Origin: Iris pallida
Taxonomy: Eukaryota > Streptophyta > Magnoliopsida > Asparagales > Iridaceae
Reading direction: 5' to 3'
DNA: 64,000 nt
Assembly: GCA_029216955.1 (NCBI GenBank)
Contig: JANAVB010015600.1
Coordinates: 39,616,398 to 39,680,397 of the forward strand
In this document: positions 1 to 9,360 of the stretch, piece by piece
Layout of the letters: each line of letters opens with the position of its first letter
Position numbering within the stretch: the first letter of the stretch is position 1
Made by a program: the position numbers and the translations under genes
The notes under the pieces: generated by a model
Database searches by the model: none
Told to the model about the DNA's origin: nothing
The model's input: the letters and a program-made list of their open reading frames with translations, nothing else

Positions 1-1148
1 TCCATAAGCTTGACGTGTTTGGCATGTGCCCGTTCGGAGTCAGCCAGAAGCCGAGCTTGTTGGTCTTGCATATGATGAATCTGTGCATCAACTTCCACAA
101 GGTTGACCTTCAGGGACTCCCGCCTTTTAGCCTTCTCCTCCATTGACGAGGATAAATTCTTCTCCTCATCTACAGCAGCGGCCATCTCTTGCGCCCAAGT
201 AGCCATGATGTCCGAGTGAGCCGACTCAACAACAGCCTCCAACTTATTCTGCTCTTCTTCAATCAAGGCAGAAAAGTCGTTCCGCCGAATGTTTCGAAGC
301 TCCGTCAGGCGTAGGTCGAGTTCGGTCAGGGAAGCTTCCAAGATCTCAGCCATATGATCATGGCCTTAGTAGCTCCGAATCTGCTGGACAAATGGGTGCG
401 CCATGCGCCTCGTGGTCGCGAAGCTTTCACCTTCGTCCAACACAGCCGACACTCCCCGTCGCAACATCTTGTAGACATCCTCGACCACGAATCTTATATA
501 TTTATCTGCATTGGCCAGCACTTGAGGCGTCATCGTAGGAGTTGCCAGAGTCACCACAAGAACTAAAGGAACACCTCCTATAGCAGTTCCCACACCTGAG
601 GTTGAGGGCACAGTCACCGCTTGGCCCACAGGAGCCTCAGATCTTGTACCTGTAGGAGTAAAAATTAGAGTTTCGGTAACCACGACTTCTGAACCTTCCA
701 TCGTCGGGCCAAGACCTCTAGGAGGACCCGATATCGTCCTACAGCCAGTAGAAAGTAGGGGTATAGCTTCTACCCGAGGGCCCTTACCCTTAACTAGCTG
801 GGCCTCAGGCACCATAATAGCTGAGGTTGCTACAGCAGCCCCAGTGGTAACATTAACAGTTGGGAAGGATCCTCCTACTATCGACGGAGGATTTTCAGCA
901 TCGGGCGAGGGAGCATATCCTCCCGTCTCTTTCTCCATTAGGACCGGAGTAGGGCTCGGCAGCCGAGCTACTCCTCCTTCATCAACATCGACTCGCGGGA
1001 CCGAAGTAGGGTTCGGCAGCCGAGCTACTTCTCTTTCATCAACATCGACTCGTGGGTCAGGAGTCGGGCTCGACAGGCGGATCACGTTATCCACCGGGTC
1101 AAAAACAGGGCTACACAATAGAGCATCCGTTGAAATCGGTCCCTCCAA
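1..1148 (-). pseudogene. C-terminal part of antisense PMD-like transposon protein: proline/acid-rich linker and coiled coil
   Basis: On the minus strand a frame runs from 1148 to the window edge with one in-frame stop (TAA at 366-368). After the stop it reopens at an ATG (351-353) and stays open to base 1. The 366-1148 part is rich in Pro, Val, Thr and Asp and holds a 19-residue repeat with the core RVDVDE...VARLP. The 1-353 part (117 codons) is Glu/Leu/Ala/Lys-rich with heptad-like spacing, typical of a coiled coil. Plant transposon-encoded PMD-like proteins often have this order: globular domain, low-complexity linker, C-terminal coiled coil. I infer that it is the tail of the protein whose domain lies at 2238-3575. 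The function of such proteins is unknown. The C-terminus lies outside the window, and the internal stop plus frameshifts upstream make this a pseudogene. Confidence 0.6.
949..1075. repeat. 57-bp tandem repeat within the linker coding region
   Basis: Near-identical units start at 949, 1006 and 1063 (the last is partial), giving a constant 57-bp period. This equals 19 codons, so the reading frame of the minus-strand ORF is kept and the protein gains a 19-residue repeat. The in-frame period suggests expansion while the frame was still under coding constraint (inference). Confidence 0.75.
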
Positions 1149-1201
1149 AGCCTCCCTAAGAGAGGGTTCAGCAGACGATGCCTCGACACATTCTTCTCTG
1201 C

Positions 1202-1971
1202 TTACTGGGGGATCACCCGCAGCAACATCTTCTCTAGGAACACGGTCCAGGAAAGAGGAGTCCCATTCTTTCTCTTCACCAGGAGCGACTTGTCCGGTAA
1301 CTTCTTTCGAGCCCTCGCGCCAGTTTTGAGAGACCCCACAGTAGTTTTCTTCACTCCCTGTAAGGGCTCTATTCCACCTCTCAGAAGAGAGGGGTCTACA
1401 TCCTCAGGTGCTGCTTCACCTGTAGTATCATCTCCACCGTGGCCCAAAGTATAGGGGACCTCTACGGTGTCAACATTATCCAAGTCTCCTTCATAGGAGA
1501 CGGCACAATCGGAGGGATGTGCTCATCAGGCGAGCTCGCTACCTCCTTCGGTTGACTGGGGCTCGGCTTCGACGACCAAGGTTTTCTCTTCTCCTACAAA
1601 AGAAGAGATATATAAACAAAAGAGGAAAGAACCAAACCAGACTAATTATAATGTATATACCACTACGGGAGCTGGTTCTACGAGAGCCGTCGAAGGCTGC
1701 ACCTTGGTGGCTGTGTCTTTCTTACGCCTCTTTGGATCATACGGATCTGTTTCCGTCGGCGCACGTTTCTTCAGATGACCGGCCGAGGGCTCCTCTTGAG
1801 AACCCCCGTTGGTGCTACAGGAGAAGTCCTGTAAGTTGCCATTTCGGAAGGACGATAAGCTCGAGCCGTCGCCAGCATGCCTTTTGAAGCCTCAAGCTGC
1901 ATCCTGACAATGAAACTGGTCTCCTGGTCAAAAGCAACGGGGACAGTAATCATCGTGCAATAAAACTTCAT
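1202..1971 (-). pseudogene. Linker segment of the antisense PMD-like gene with a nuclear-localisation-like basic patch and a candidate 67-nt intron
   Basis: Minus-strand coding continues upstream of the coiled-coil part in pieces. The frame 1202-1483 (93 codons) is offset from 366-1148, so at least one frameshift separates them. Around 1680-1800 another open stretch encodes a basic cluster (KRRKK) next to 'TETDPYDP', which resembles a nuclear localisation signal. Between them, 1594-1660 looks like a short plant intron on the minus strand. It has a GT donor at 1660, an AT-rich body and a pyrimidine-rich tract ending TTTGTAG at 1594, with open coding on both sides. No folded domain is recognisable. 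I read this as the low-complexity middle of the PMD-like protein; the exon structure is inference. Confidence 0.45.
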
Positions 1972-2237
1972 AGCAGAATATAAAATATGTGGCTGGGGTT
2001 ACAGACGGGCAGCATAAAATACACCCCCGTGCACCCAGCATTGTAATATTGTCACCCCTGGGTACCATCTAACAAACTTCCAACAAAACCCAAAGAGCTG
2101 CTGGGGTTTTTCTATATCAGCTGGGTATAGCCGAATTGGCGCACAAACCGGCTAGGCAAATACGGCTCCGGGCAACAGCAATTTCTATTTTGATACACAA
2201 GATGGGAAGGCCGGATGCTCTGCCGCCAATAGAACCC

Positions 2238-3575
2238 CTACGATGCCAAAGTAATGACATCCTCGTCAGCGTCCTCTAGCTTCTCATCTGCCTCACAGCC
2301 ATCAAAAGTGGGAGTGACCTTGATGATCTCCCATCCTTGGAGATACCACAGAACCCTCCTACAAATTTGATGCACACTTATATGCAGCCATTTTTGCCTG
2401 TAGAAACGACGGATGAAGGCATCACCATCCTCATGCTCCTCGGCCGACCCAGGCGTTATTACGTTCGAGTGATACAGAATTAGCCACCCCATCAGATAAT
2501 GGAAGGGCAACTCCGCGCGAGGGAAATTGCCTCTTACCCTTCTCACCTATCATATTATCCGTGAATTCTCTCAAACCCCGCTTCAGGTTGCACACCATGG
2601 CGGGAAGCAGGGCTAGAGGACATCCAAAGACCAGCTTCACAGTCGGCAAAATGAGATTCCTGGATACCCTCTCCAAGGAACCAGAACCACCGACAAACAC
2701 ATGGTCCCGAAGCCATAGCATCAGGAAAGAGGCCAACACGGCCTTGGGGGACATTTTATGAGCACAGTGCCAGAAGCAGCTATAGATGTGCTCAGACGTC
2801 TCCCGATCCTCGTTTTTTCGGGGGTTTCTCTCATTAAGCCTGGTCATCTCGACAAGTACCTCAGTCTGGGTGAGCCTTTGAGGAGTCATAAAACGAATCT
2901 TCGAGCGAACTGCTAAGTCTTGCTTGAAGACATATTCCCTCCAAGCATTCACATGGGGTTGCGCTCTGCCTTTCTCCCTACGCTAAAGCAGGTAATGATG
3001 GCTCGCGACCTCCTTGAAGACCGCCATCATCTCTGAGTTCTTTACTTCCAAAGTCAAGAACTCCTCATTTGTGGGAAAATACTCTTCTTAGGGTTCAGAC
3101 CCCCAGGGAAGCTTCGAGACCTCATGGATCTCGTGAAGCGCTAATCCTAACTCCCCTACGAAAGTTAAAAAGGTACAAGTATGAGTATTATACATCTCCA
3201 AGAGAGCAAGGAACATGTGTTTATTCAGGTCTATGCCTGCCTGAGTAGCACGAACAACAGCAGTGAGACCAATCTTTCGGAGGTCGGTCCTGAACTTTGT
3301 CAGAACCCAAAGGGTTAGCTCGTCCCACTTCTGCACATAGTGGTACCAACCCTCAACCCGAAACTCTCCCTTCGGATACGATAGTTTAGCCTCCGCCAGA
3401 CGATTGACGAGGCTCGAAGGATTAAACGCAAAGGTATCAGTAGAAACATCGATGTAGATACCCCGAGACGCAAAGTTTGCCAGTGATAAGAGGTTCCAGC
3501 TCGTGTGGCAGTTAAGGTATCCCTCTGGTTTGAGGATATATCAATCCTTATGGTGCCAGCCACGGCCCCTCCTTG
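2238..3575 (-). pseudogene. Plant mobile domain (PMD)-like / putative gypsy-type transposon protein, degenerate
   Basis: Read on the minus strand from about 3575 to 2238, the translation matches the layout I know for the plant mobile domain (aminotransferase-like PMD, PF10536) and related 'putative plant transposon' proteins. It has an aromatic patch GWYHYVQKWDEL, then FLALLEMYNTHTCTF, then VGELGLALHEIHEVSKLP, and later LASFLMLWLRDHVF and GCPLALLPAMVCNLKRGL. PMD domains occur in MAIL1/MAIN-type host proteins and inside many transposons; their biochemical role is unknown. The copy is broken by in-frame stops at 3541-3543, 3088-3090 and 2983-2985 and by a frameshift near 2505. It lies antisense inside the plus-oriented R0 element, upstream of that element's polypurine tract and LTR. 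The family call is from memory of motifs; a profile search would settle it. Confidence 0.6.
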
Positions 3576-3590
3576 AGAAGGAGTGAGCTC

Positions 3591-3815
3591 CTACTTTATC
3601 CTTCGCTTCAAAGTAAGGTTACGGAAGGCCGTCAAGGGCAATTGGCGCTCCGCTTGCTTGATATACATGTTCACATCCTTGGCCTTGAAGAACCAGTCTT
3701 CCTTGATCTTTAGTACCTTCACCTCGGTAGAAGTCAGACGGTCTCTGAACAAAAACTCGGGTTTCAGAAAGGACTCATTTTTAGATTCAGCAGATTTGAG
3801 TCTTCCTATTTCCAT
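3591..3815 (-). pseudogene. N-terminal block of the antisense PMD-like gene
   Basis: A 74-codon minus-strand frame from the ATG at 3815 contains a Lys/Glu-rich stretch and the segment KIKEDWFFKAKDVNMYIKQA. It sits directly upstream of the PMD-like block in another frame. Position, orientation and continuous coding bias suggest it is the N-terminal part of the same gene, separated by a frameshift between 3543 and 3591. No separate domain is recognised. Confidence 0.45.
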
Positions 3816-4074
3816 CGTACGATGAAGGAAAACATGGTACTAATCATGAATCTGGGTCATCCTCTCTGGAGACTCATCCAATATAATAGCCGCCTTGGCC
3901 GGGTTCACGACTTCTTCATAAAAGTCCATACCCAGCTGACAGAGTGCATGGTCCAATAGGACTTTGTTCAGCAGGGGGATGGTCATTGACATGTCAGAAA
4001 AAATGAAACAAACCAATCAGACAAAATACCAAAAGGACTTAGAAGCCCAACATGAGCATCTAAGCCGCATCACG

Positions 4075-4362
4075 ACTTCTGGCGCATCAACCGGGCTGAA
4101 ACCCAGGTGCATAAGATGGAGCCCCGACAAAAGACACACAGGATCAAAGTCTAGGTGCATTGCAGAGGAAGCTTCGGCGCATCATCGGGACCTAAGTCCA
4201 TGCACGTTAGCAAGTGAGGCTTCGACGCATCATCAGGACAAAAATCCATGCACGTCAGCAGAAGAAGCTTCGGCGCATCATCAGGACCTAAGTCCATGTG
4301 CGTCAGCTAAAATGGCTTCGGCGCATCATCAAGACAAAATTCCATGCACGTCAGCTAAAACA
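4075..4362. repeat. 48-bp minisatellite (about six units)
   Basis: Clear units start at 4171, 4219, 4267 and 4315, exactly 48 bp apart, each built on 'gcttcggcgcatcatc' plus 'tccatgcacgtcagc'. Two degenerate units precede them (about 4075 and 4123). The repeat creates a plus-strand open frame of 16-residue repeats, which I treat as an artefact. It lies between the PMD-like pseudogene and its TATA box, so it would fall in that gene's 5' leader. Confidence 0.85.
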
Positions 4363-4995
4363 CATCGACATGAGGCAACTCATCTGCAGTTGGGTTACCC
4401 CAACATCACTGCAACAAAGACCAAGGCACGAGAACACCCACCGAACACCTCCAGGCGAACGTCGACGTGTGTTGCAAAAATAACGGGGGCGTCCTCCACA
4501 TCAACCTCCATAGGCTCCTTGCCTCAGCCCTTTCCTCGGCCAGCAGTACCGCGGGGAGTCTTGGAAGCTATTTCTCGAATGGACTAAAGGTTCTCGAAGA
4601 ATAAGGAGAAAAAAGACCTCAGAAAGAAGAAAGCTTTGGCAGAAAGTAGAAGACTCTCTCTCCTCACAGCCGCCTATTTATAGGCTTGGCCTCGCATATA
4701 AACCGAGAGGCGTAACATCAGCAATCAGTCGCTTTGGGTCTCGTGAAGCCGACGGCTACTTATTTTCAAAAGATCATCATTAATCTTTCCTGAGATCGAG
4801 GCATTATCTCTTCAGAAGAAGCATGCGCCATACCAGTATGCGCCTAAGCAATAAGCGTCCCCACAGCGACGCGCGGAACGACTATACGCCAAGAAAAGCC
4901 ATGCGCCTAGGCGAAGGCCATGCTCCCCGAGTCGTTACTTCCCATGCTTCTTGTTTAAAGTCTTCCAAAACTTGACAAAAAGTTTTAAAAACTTT
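4363..4995. other. R0 internal spacer between antisense promoter and polypurine tract
   Basis: No coding signal is seen. It holds the minus-strand TATA box (4673-4684) and short dispersed copies of 'atgcgcc'-type words near 4820-4930, similar to the following LTR. It ends in a purine-rich stretch against the LTR. Confidence 0.4.
4673..4684 (-). promoter_or_regulatory. TATA box of the antisense PMD-like gene
   Basis: The plus strand reads CCTATTTATAGG, so the minus strand reads CCTATAAATAGG, the standard plant TATA form. It lies about 850 bp upstream of the first recognisable PMD-like coding block and points toward it. Assignment as a promoter is inference from position and sequence. Confidence 0.5.
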
Positions 4996-5006
4996 GAAGG
5001 GGGTCT
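4996..5006 (+). other. Polypurine tract of R0
   Basis: The sequence ACTTTGAAGGGGGTCT precedes a TATAGAAGC LTR start. It closely matches the E4 element, whose minus strand has ACTTTGAAGGGGATCT immediately before its LTR start TGTAGAGGC. This shared junction places the R0 3' LTR start at 5007 and shows that R0 and E4 belong to related lineages. Confidence 0.6.
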
Positions 5007-5235
5007 TATAGAAGCATAGAATTTCAGGCGCATCTATATGCCAGAATTCCTATGTGCTTAACACTATGAGACTAGACTCAAACATGCGCTAGGGAGTTCA
5101 AACAAAGTACTTGGCACAGCCAAGGACAATAAAATTATAGACATCAAAAGTAGTCTTTTATTTCATATAAAAGTCTACTACATGTCTTTTATAAAGGAGA
5201 TCTCTTTTACAGAAGAGAAAAAAAATCCTAAAAGC

Positions 5236-5330
5236 TACAGTCAGGTGTAGTGCTACGGCCAGGTGCATCACTTCAATATACAACCAGGTGCATCACTCAA
5301 GTGCTACAACCAGGCGTATCATTCCAGCAT
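5236..5330. repeat. Short tandem repeats, about 25-31 bp, in the R0 LTR
   Basis: Successive variants of 'gctacaaccaggtgcatcac' recur about four times with small spacing changes. A second short repeat, 'cccgatNtttggatgcaac', follows at about 5491-5565. Confidence 0.6.
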
Positions 5331-6256
5331 CTCAGTGTATGTGCATCCCGTGCATAATCAGATCAAATATCTTTTTCGTCAGCATGTGAGCACTCTAGCA
5401 GGAGGAGTGGCCCTTCTAGCCTAATAAAGTCAGGGCACGATAGCCCCGACCTGCGGCTCTTCTAGCATAACAAAAATTTGATACGACCGTCCCGATCTTT
5501 GGATGCAACAGGCACCTTCAGCCTATGTCGGGACACGATGATCCCGATATTTGGATGCAACGTGCACTTTCACAGGGCCAATGGTGAGAAAACCAAGCTC
5601 GGCACATCTTCATCTTCGGAAGGAGTTCATCGTCAACTCGCCAAGACAGGAGACCGATCGAGTTCGTCTCTATGAAGGAAAGAAAAGTAAAATGAGAAAC
5701 AAAACTTCTCTTCATGCTGCTAGTTATAGGCCAGGACAAATCAAACACATGCGCCAAGTGGCAACTTTCCCGAAGTCAGTGCAATGAACTTATATTTATG
5801 GTCATAAATCTGCCCCTTCGAATTCAACCAACTCAAAACAACCATTAAAACCTCGAAGAACTCAATAGAAGGGCAAAAAAGGATGTGACACCGGGCTGAT
5901 GTGCCATCAACATCATGTGCTCCTCAGGGATCTGCCCAAATAGGCCAGAGACCCATGCGCCCAAAGGGATACTAACCGATGCACCATCTTCAAACTGATC
6001 ACCGTCAATCATTTAATGACAAAGGTGACGACACATTCCAAGAGCCGTCCAATCAGCATTCCTTTACAGAAATCAAAGAGCCGCTGATGTCAGCACCATC
6101 ATTACACCTTGGGCCGGCAACAATTATCGCGTGGCCGATCGATCATTTGTATGCACCTCGTGGCCATGTGCCCAGAAGAATGTGTGTACCCCCGTGGTCA
6201 TACGCCTCCTCAGCTCACTTCTGACCTTAAGCAACAGAAGACTAACCTCTGCATGC

Positions 6257-6476
6257 GCCTCAAAAGCCATACGCCTGGACATGCTTATAACTCCTAAAAG
6301 TCATGAGACCAAGTCGCCTCCCCTGCGCCTGATCCTAGACGCATCCTGATACGAAGCTCTGTATGTGCCTCAAAAGACATCTGCCCTGACTTGTCTATGA
6401 TGCCCAAAACTCATAGGACTAAGTCGCCTCCATAGCCCGATCCTAGGTATACCTCGACAGATCACTCTCCTCCAAA
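6257..6476. repeat. 110-bp tandem duplication in the R0 LTR
   Basis: Two diverged units start at 6257 and 6367. Each begins 'gcctcaaaag' and later contains 'agtcgcctcc' and a 'gatcctag' block in the same order. Confidence 0.7.
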
Positions 6477-6746
6477 ACCGTGATCTTTGAGCCACGGGCA
6501 TACGTCATGCATCCTTTGACTCAGTTTTATTCAAAGAATGGGTACTAACAACCCAAGATCTCAGCAACAACCAAATCTCAGTAACTGCCACATGTCAGCT
6601 CCTCTACAGCCTAACGAAGTAGTTCGAGCAGATTCTACTACAACTTGGGATGCATCGTCTATGCGCCCCCGCCAGTATTAGCCACATGACGTTCTCACAT
6701 CCAGGCACATCCTATATTTGCACACACGAGCAGCCAGCCTACTATC

Positions 6747-6754
6747 TATAAATA
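6747..6754 (+). promoter_or_regulatory. TATA box of the R0 LTR
   Basis: TATAAATA within 'ctatctataaatagaagg', a standard plant TATA context, located toward the 3' side of the LTR as expected at the U3/R border. Confidence 0.5.
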
Positions 6755-7090
6755 GAAGGATCAGTCCTTTATGACAGACACAGACACGGAGAGAAATATA
6801 TACAGACAGACTGTTATATCCATATACGGAGGCCAGAAGTGACACTTAACGTCCACTTCTCCTTGTAATGCTCTGGTATCCAGAGCAACCCAGACCTTCA
6901 GAGAGTTTGATATCATCGTCAGATCGTCAACGGAGTCAATGTATTACCACTCGCTCCATCGATACGGTACCTAGATAAAAACAAAAGTGTACTCCTAGAA
7001 CTACATCTAAGTCCTATATTATACTTTATTCTGTTTGTAATTAAAAATATCAATCCCAAAGAGTTTAGTTGGAAAACATCGCTATGAATT

Positions 7091-7335
7091 GAATCTTTTC
7101 GCATGGGTTAAATAACAACATGATACAAGAATGGACTATATCTTGAATTATGTACCATAACTGCAATTCTTTTCACTCACATAATGACATCAACTGTGCT
7201 TCTGGTTGTACATTAAAGGCCCTGCGCCAGCTTGGTTTCGGTGTATGTATATTGGGTGTCTATAAGATTTCCTTCAAGAGACGACATATATCTCTTTCCA
7301 TACACTCTAGGTGAGTTCTTTTGAAGAGTCTTGGC
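7091..7335. other. Unassigned sequence between R0 and the 123-bp repeats
   Basis: No coding signal or recognised element. The stretch near 7250-7310 ('ctataagatttccttcaagagacgac') has the look of retrotransposon leader or LTR sequence, but I cannot place it. Confidence 0.25.
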
Positions 7336-7583
7336 ATGAAGCCTTTCGCTTCCTTGTGGTGCTACGCCACTATGACATGGCCTGAAGCCGAGGCAATATC
7401 TCATATGGTGTCATACAATGGTAGCATGAGACACAGTCTCTTTGCCAAACTATCCTTCATGAAGCCTTTCGCTTCCTTGCGGTGTTACGTCGCCATGACA
7501 TGGCTCGAGAAGCCGAGACAATGCCTCATGTGGTGTCATACCACTGTAACATGAGGCCCAATCTCTTTGTAGTACTGTCTACC
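7336..7583. repeat. Two units of an about 123-bp tandem repeat, cut by the R1 insertion
   Basis: Units start at 7336 and 7459, each with 'atgaagcctttcgcttcctt', a 'gacatggc...gaagccgag' block, 'tatggtgtcata' and a final '...ctctttg' region. A third, more diverged unit lies at about 63,420-63,555, on the far side of the R1 insertion. The last five bases here, CTACC (7579-7583), are the left target-site copy of R1. The array probably belongs to the LTR region of the minus-strand copia element at the right edge (inference). Confidence 0.7.
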
Positions 7584-9360
7584 TTTAAAACCAAATTTTT
7601 TTAATTAATTTAGGTTAAATTTTCTATTAGTGTAATTTTAGTTTATTATTTTTTATTATTTATTTAGTCAAAAATTAGATTTCGATTTTATTGGATTATG
7701 TTTTTGGTTCGGAACCCAGCCTAACATTTATTCTCGAAACCCGATCTCGAAACCATTCTTTACAAAAAAAATCACTCTCACCCGTTCACCACTCCTCTCA
7801 CCCGACCCCCTCCCCCCAATTTTTCTTGACCAAATCCCTCTCCACGTTCTCACCCAACCCCCGTATTTCTCCTATACACATTCTCACTACCTCAATTCAC
7901 TCTCTACCAGCACCATTCCTAATCCACAAATGGAAACACATACACACATCACCCCTATTTTTTCTTTCTCCCCTAAATTCTCTAAATCACCATCATCACT
8001 ACTTCTCACAACCGCCATCATTCTCCATTCTCCCCTTCAAGAAGAACCCATAGAACAATCCCTCCATTCTAAAACTCCCTCTCTCTCTTCCTTCCTTATA
8101 TACTCCACAGCACACCCTACCCCATTCACTCTTCCGACCAACCCCTGTTCTGTGCCCCACCAGTGCCAACCTCCTTCCCATGACCCACGACCCTCGATCG
8201 ACGTCCCTCCACGGCCGCCGACTCTTGTTCGCCTGACCGCCTTCGTGGTCAGCCGACCCTGCGGTCGCCCCTATACGTTTGCCTCCCCGCGTACTCCGTG
8301 ACCGTCAGTGCTAACTTTGCTCCGCACGATCGACCCTCTGACCGCGGCCGACCAAACCCTCCGACCACCACGCTGATCCGAGGCCAGCCCCGTGCGCCCG
8401 AGCCACCAGCCCTCATTCCAGCGCCCGCCCGTCGGTCTCGCTGTTTGTGCGCCCCGGCCAGCCCATGGCCGATCTCCTTTGCGATGCCTCTCCCCGCGAT
8501 CCACGGCCCGTCATTATCGCTGTTCCGAATGGCCTTCCGTGCTTCTGCCGTGTCCAGGCGTATTTCGAGACTCTTTGAGCTGGTGACGACACACCGATCC
8601 AAGTCCGAGGCCACCCTTCGGATTCCATCATCAACTTTCGGTATAATTTCTAATAGAGTAGTTTGTCCCTCTCCGTTGTAGTCTAAGATGATCGGTCTCG
8701 ATCCCGTTATAGGATTCAAATATTGACGTTATGTGTGGATACTTGGATCGTTAGTCCGATTTCGGATTTGGGAATTATTCCGTAAAGTTTGGCTTTGGCC
8801 AGAAATTGGTTGTATTGGTTGTTCGGTTAGAAATTGGTTCCGCAGTCCGATTTCAGATTCAGGATTGATTATGTGAAGCTTGTGTGGGTTAGTTCTTTAA
8901 TATATATATTTTTTAAAAAGAAATTTTTTAGTTCTATAGTATGGTTTTCTATATAAATGTATGTACATATAATGTTGGGTTAAAATGGTTATGTTGGTTT
9001 TTATATAAGTGTGTGTGTATATATGATTTAAAGAAAGGAAATTATGTTTAACTATATGTTGTGATTCATTTAAAATATGTATGTATGTATAGGATTTAAA
9101 GGAAGAAAATTGTGTTTACCTATACATTAATATTTTGACTCCTATATATATTAATATATAAATATATTAATATATGTCCCTGTCCTACGACTTTAGTTTA
9201 TTTTAGAATTGTAGAACTTGTTACTTGGTATGCTATATTTTAGGTACAGGGCACTCGTGCCTTCGGACTGGACCGTTCCCGAATTTGAAGCTCGTCGCAG
9301 TGTAGTTTAGAATTTTTATTTTATTCTCTTTTTTTGTAAAATATGTTTGTAAGTGCATAA
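7584..9360 (+). repeat. R1 left LTR, first part
   Basis: Starts TTTAAAACC where the other copies have TGTAAAACCC (26838) and TATAAAACCC (59791). It shows an A/T-rich start, a C-rich stretch (7790-8180), a TATA-like TATATA at 8097-8102 and a GC- and CpG-rich block (8180-8700), then returns to AT-rich sequence. Short plus and minus frames in the GC block are not conserved between LTR copies, so I do not call genes. It is interrupted by E1 at the CATAA site (9356-9360). Confidence 0.75.

Larger units (their letters stand above)
5007..7090 (+). mobile_element. 3' LTR of the Tat-like Ty3/gypsy element R0 (end uncertain)
   Basis: Starts TATAGAAGC right after the polypurine tract; the canonical TG has become TA. 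It contains many 'gcgcc/tgcgcct' words, several short tandem repeats, a TATA box at 6747-6754 and a GCTCTGG/CCAGAGC inverted repeat near 6870. No sizeable coding region is present. I could not find the terminal CA or a target duplication because the 5' half of R0 lies outside the window. The end given is a guess from the change of composition between about 6950 and 7110. Confidence 0.4.

Noticed and set aside
844..1329. 161-codon plus-strand frame
   Set aside because: Shadow of the minus-strand linker coding of the PMD-like pseudogene; Ser/Thr/Gly/Arg-rich antisense translation of a repeat.
3964..4587. 207-codon plus-strand frame with 'ASAHHQD' repeats
   Set aside because: Produced by the 48-bp minisatellite, whose period is a multiple of three. 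No domain and opposite strand to the real gene.
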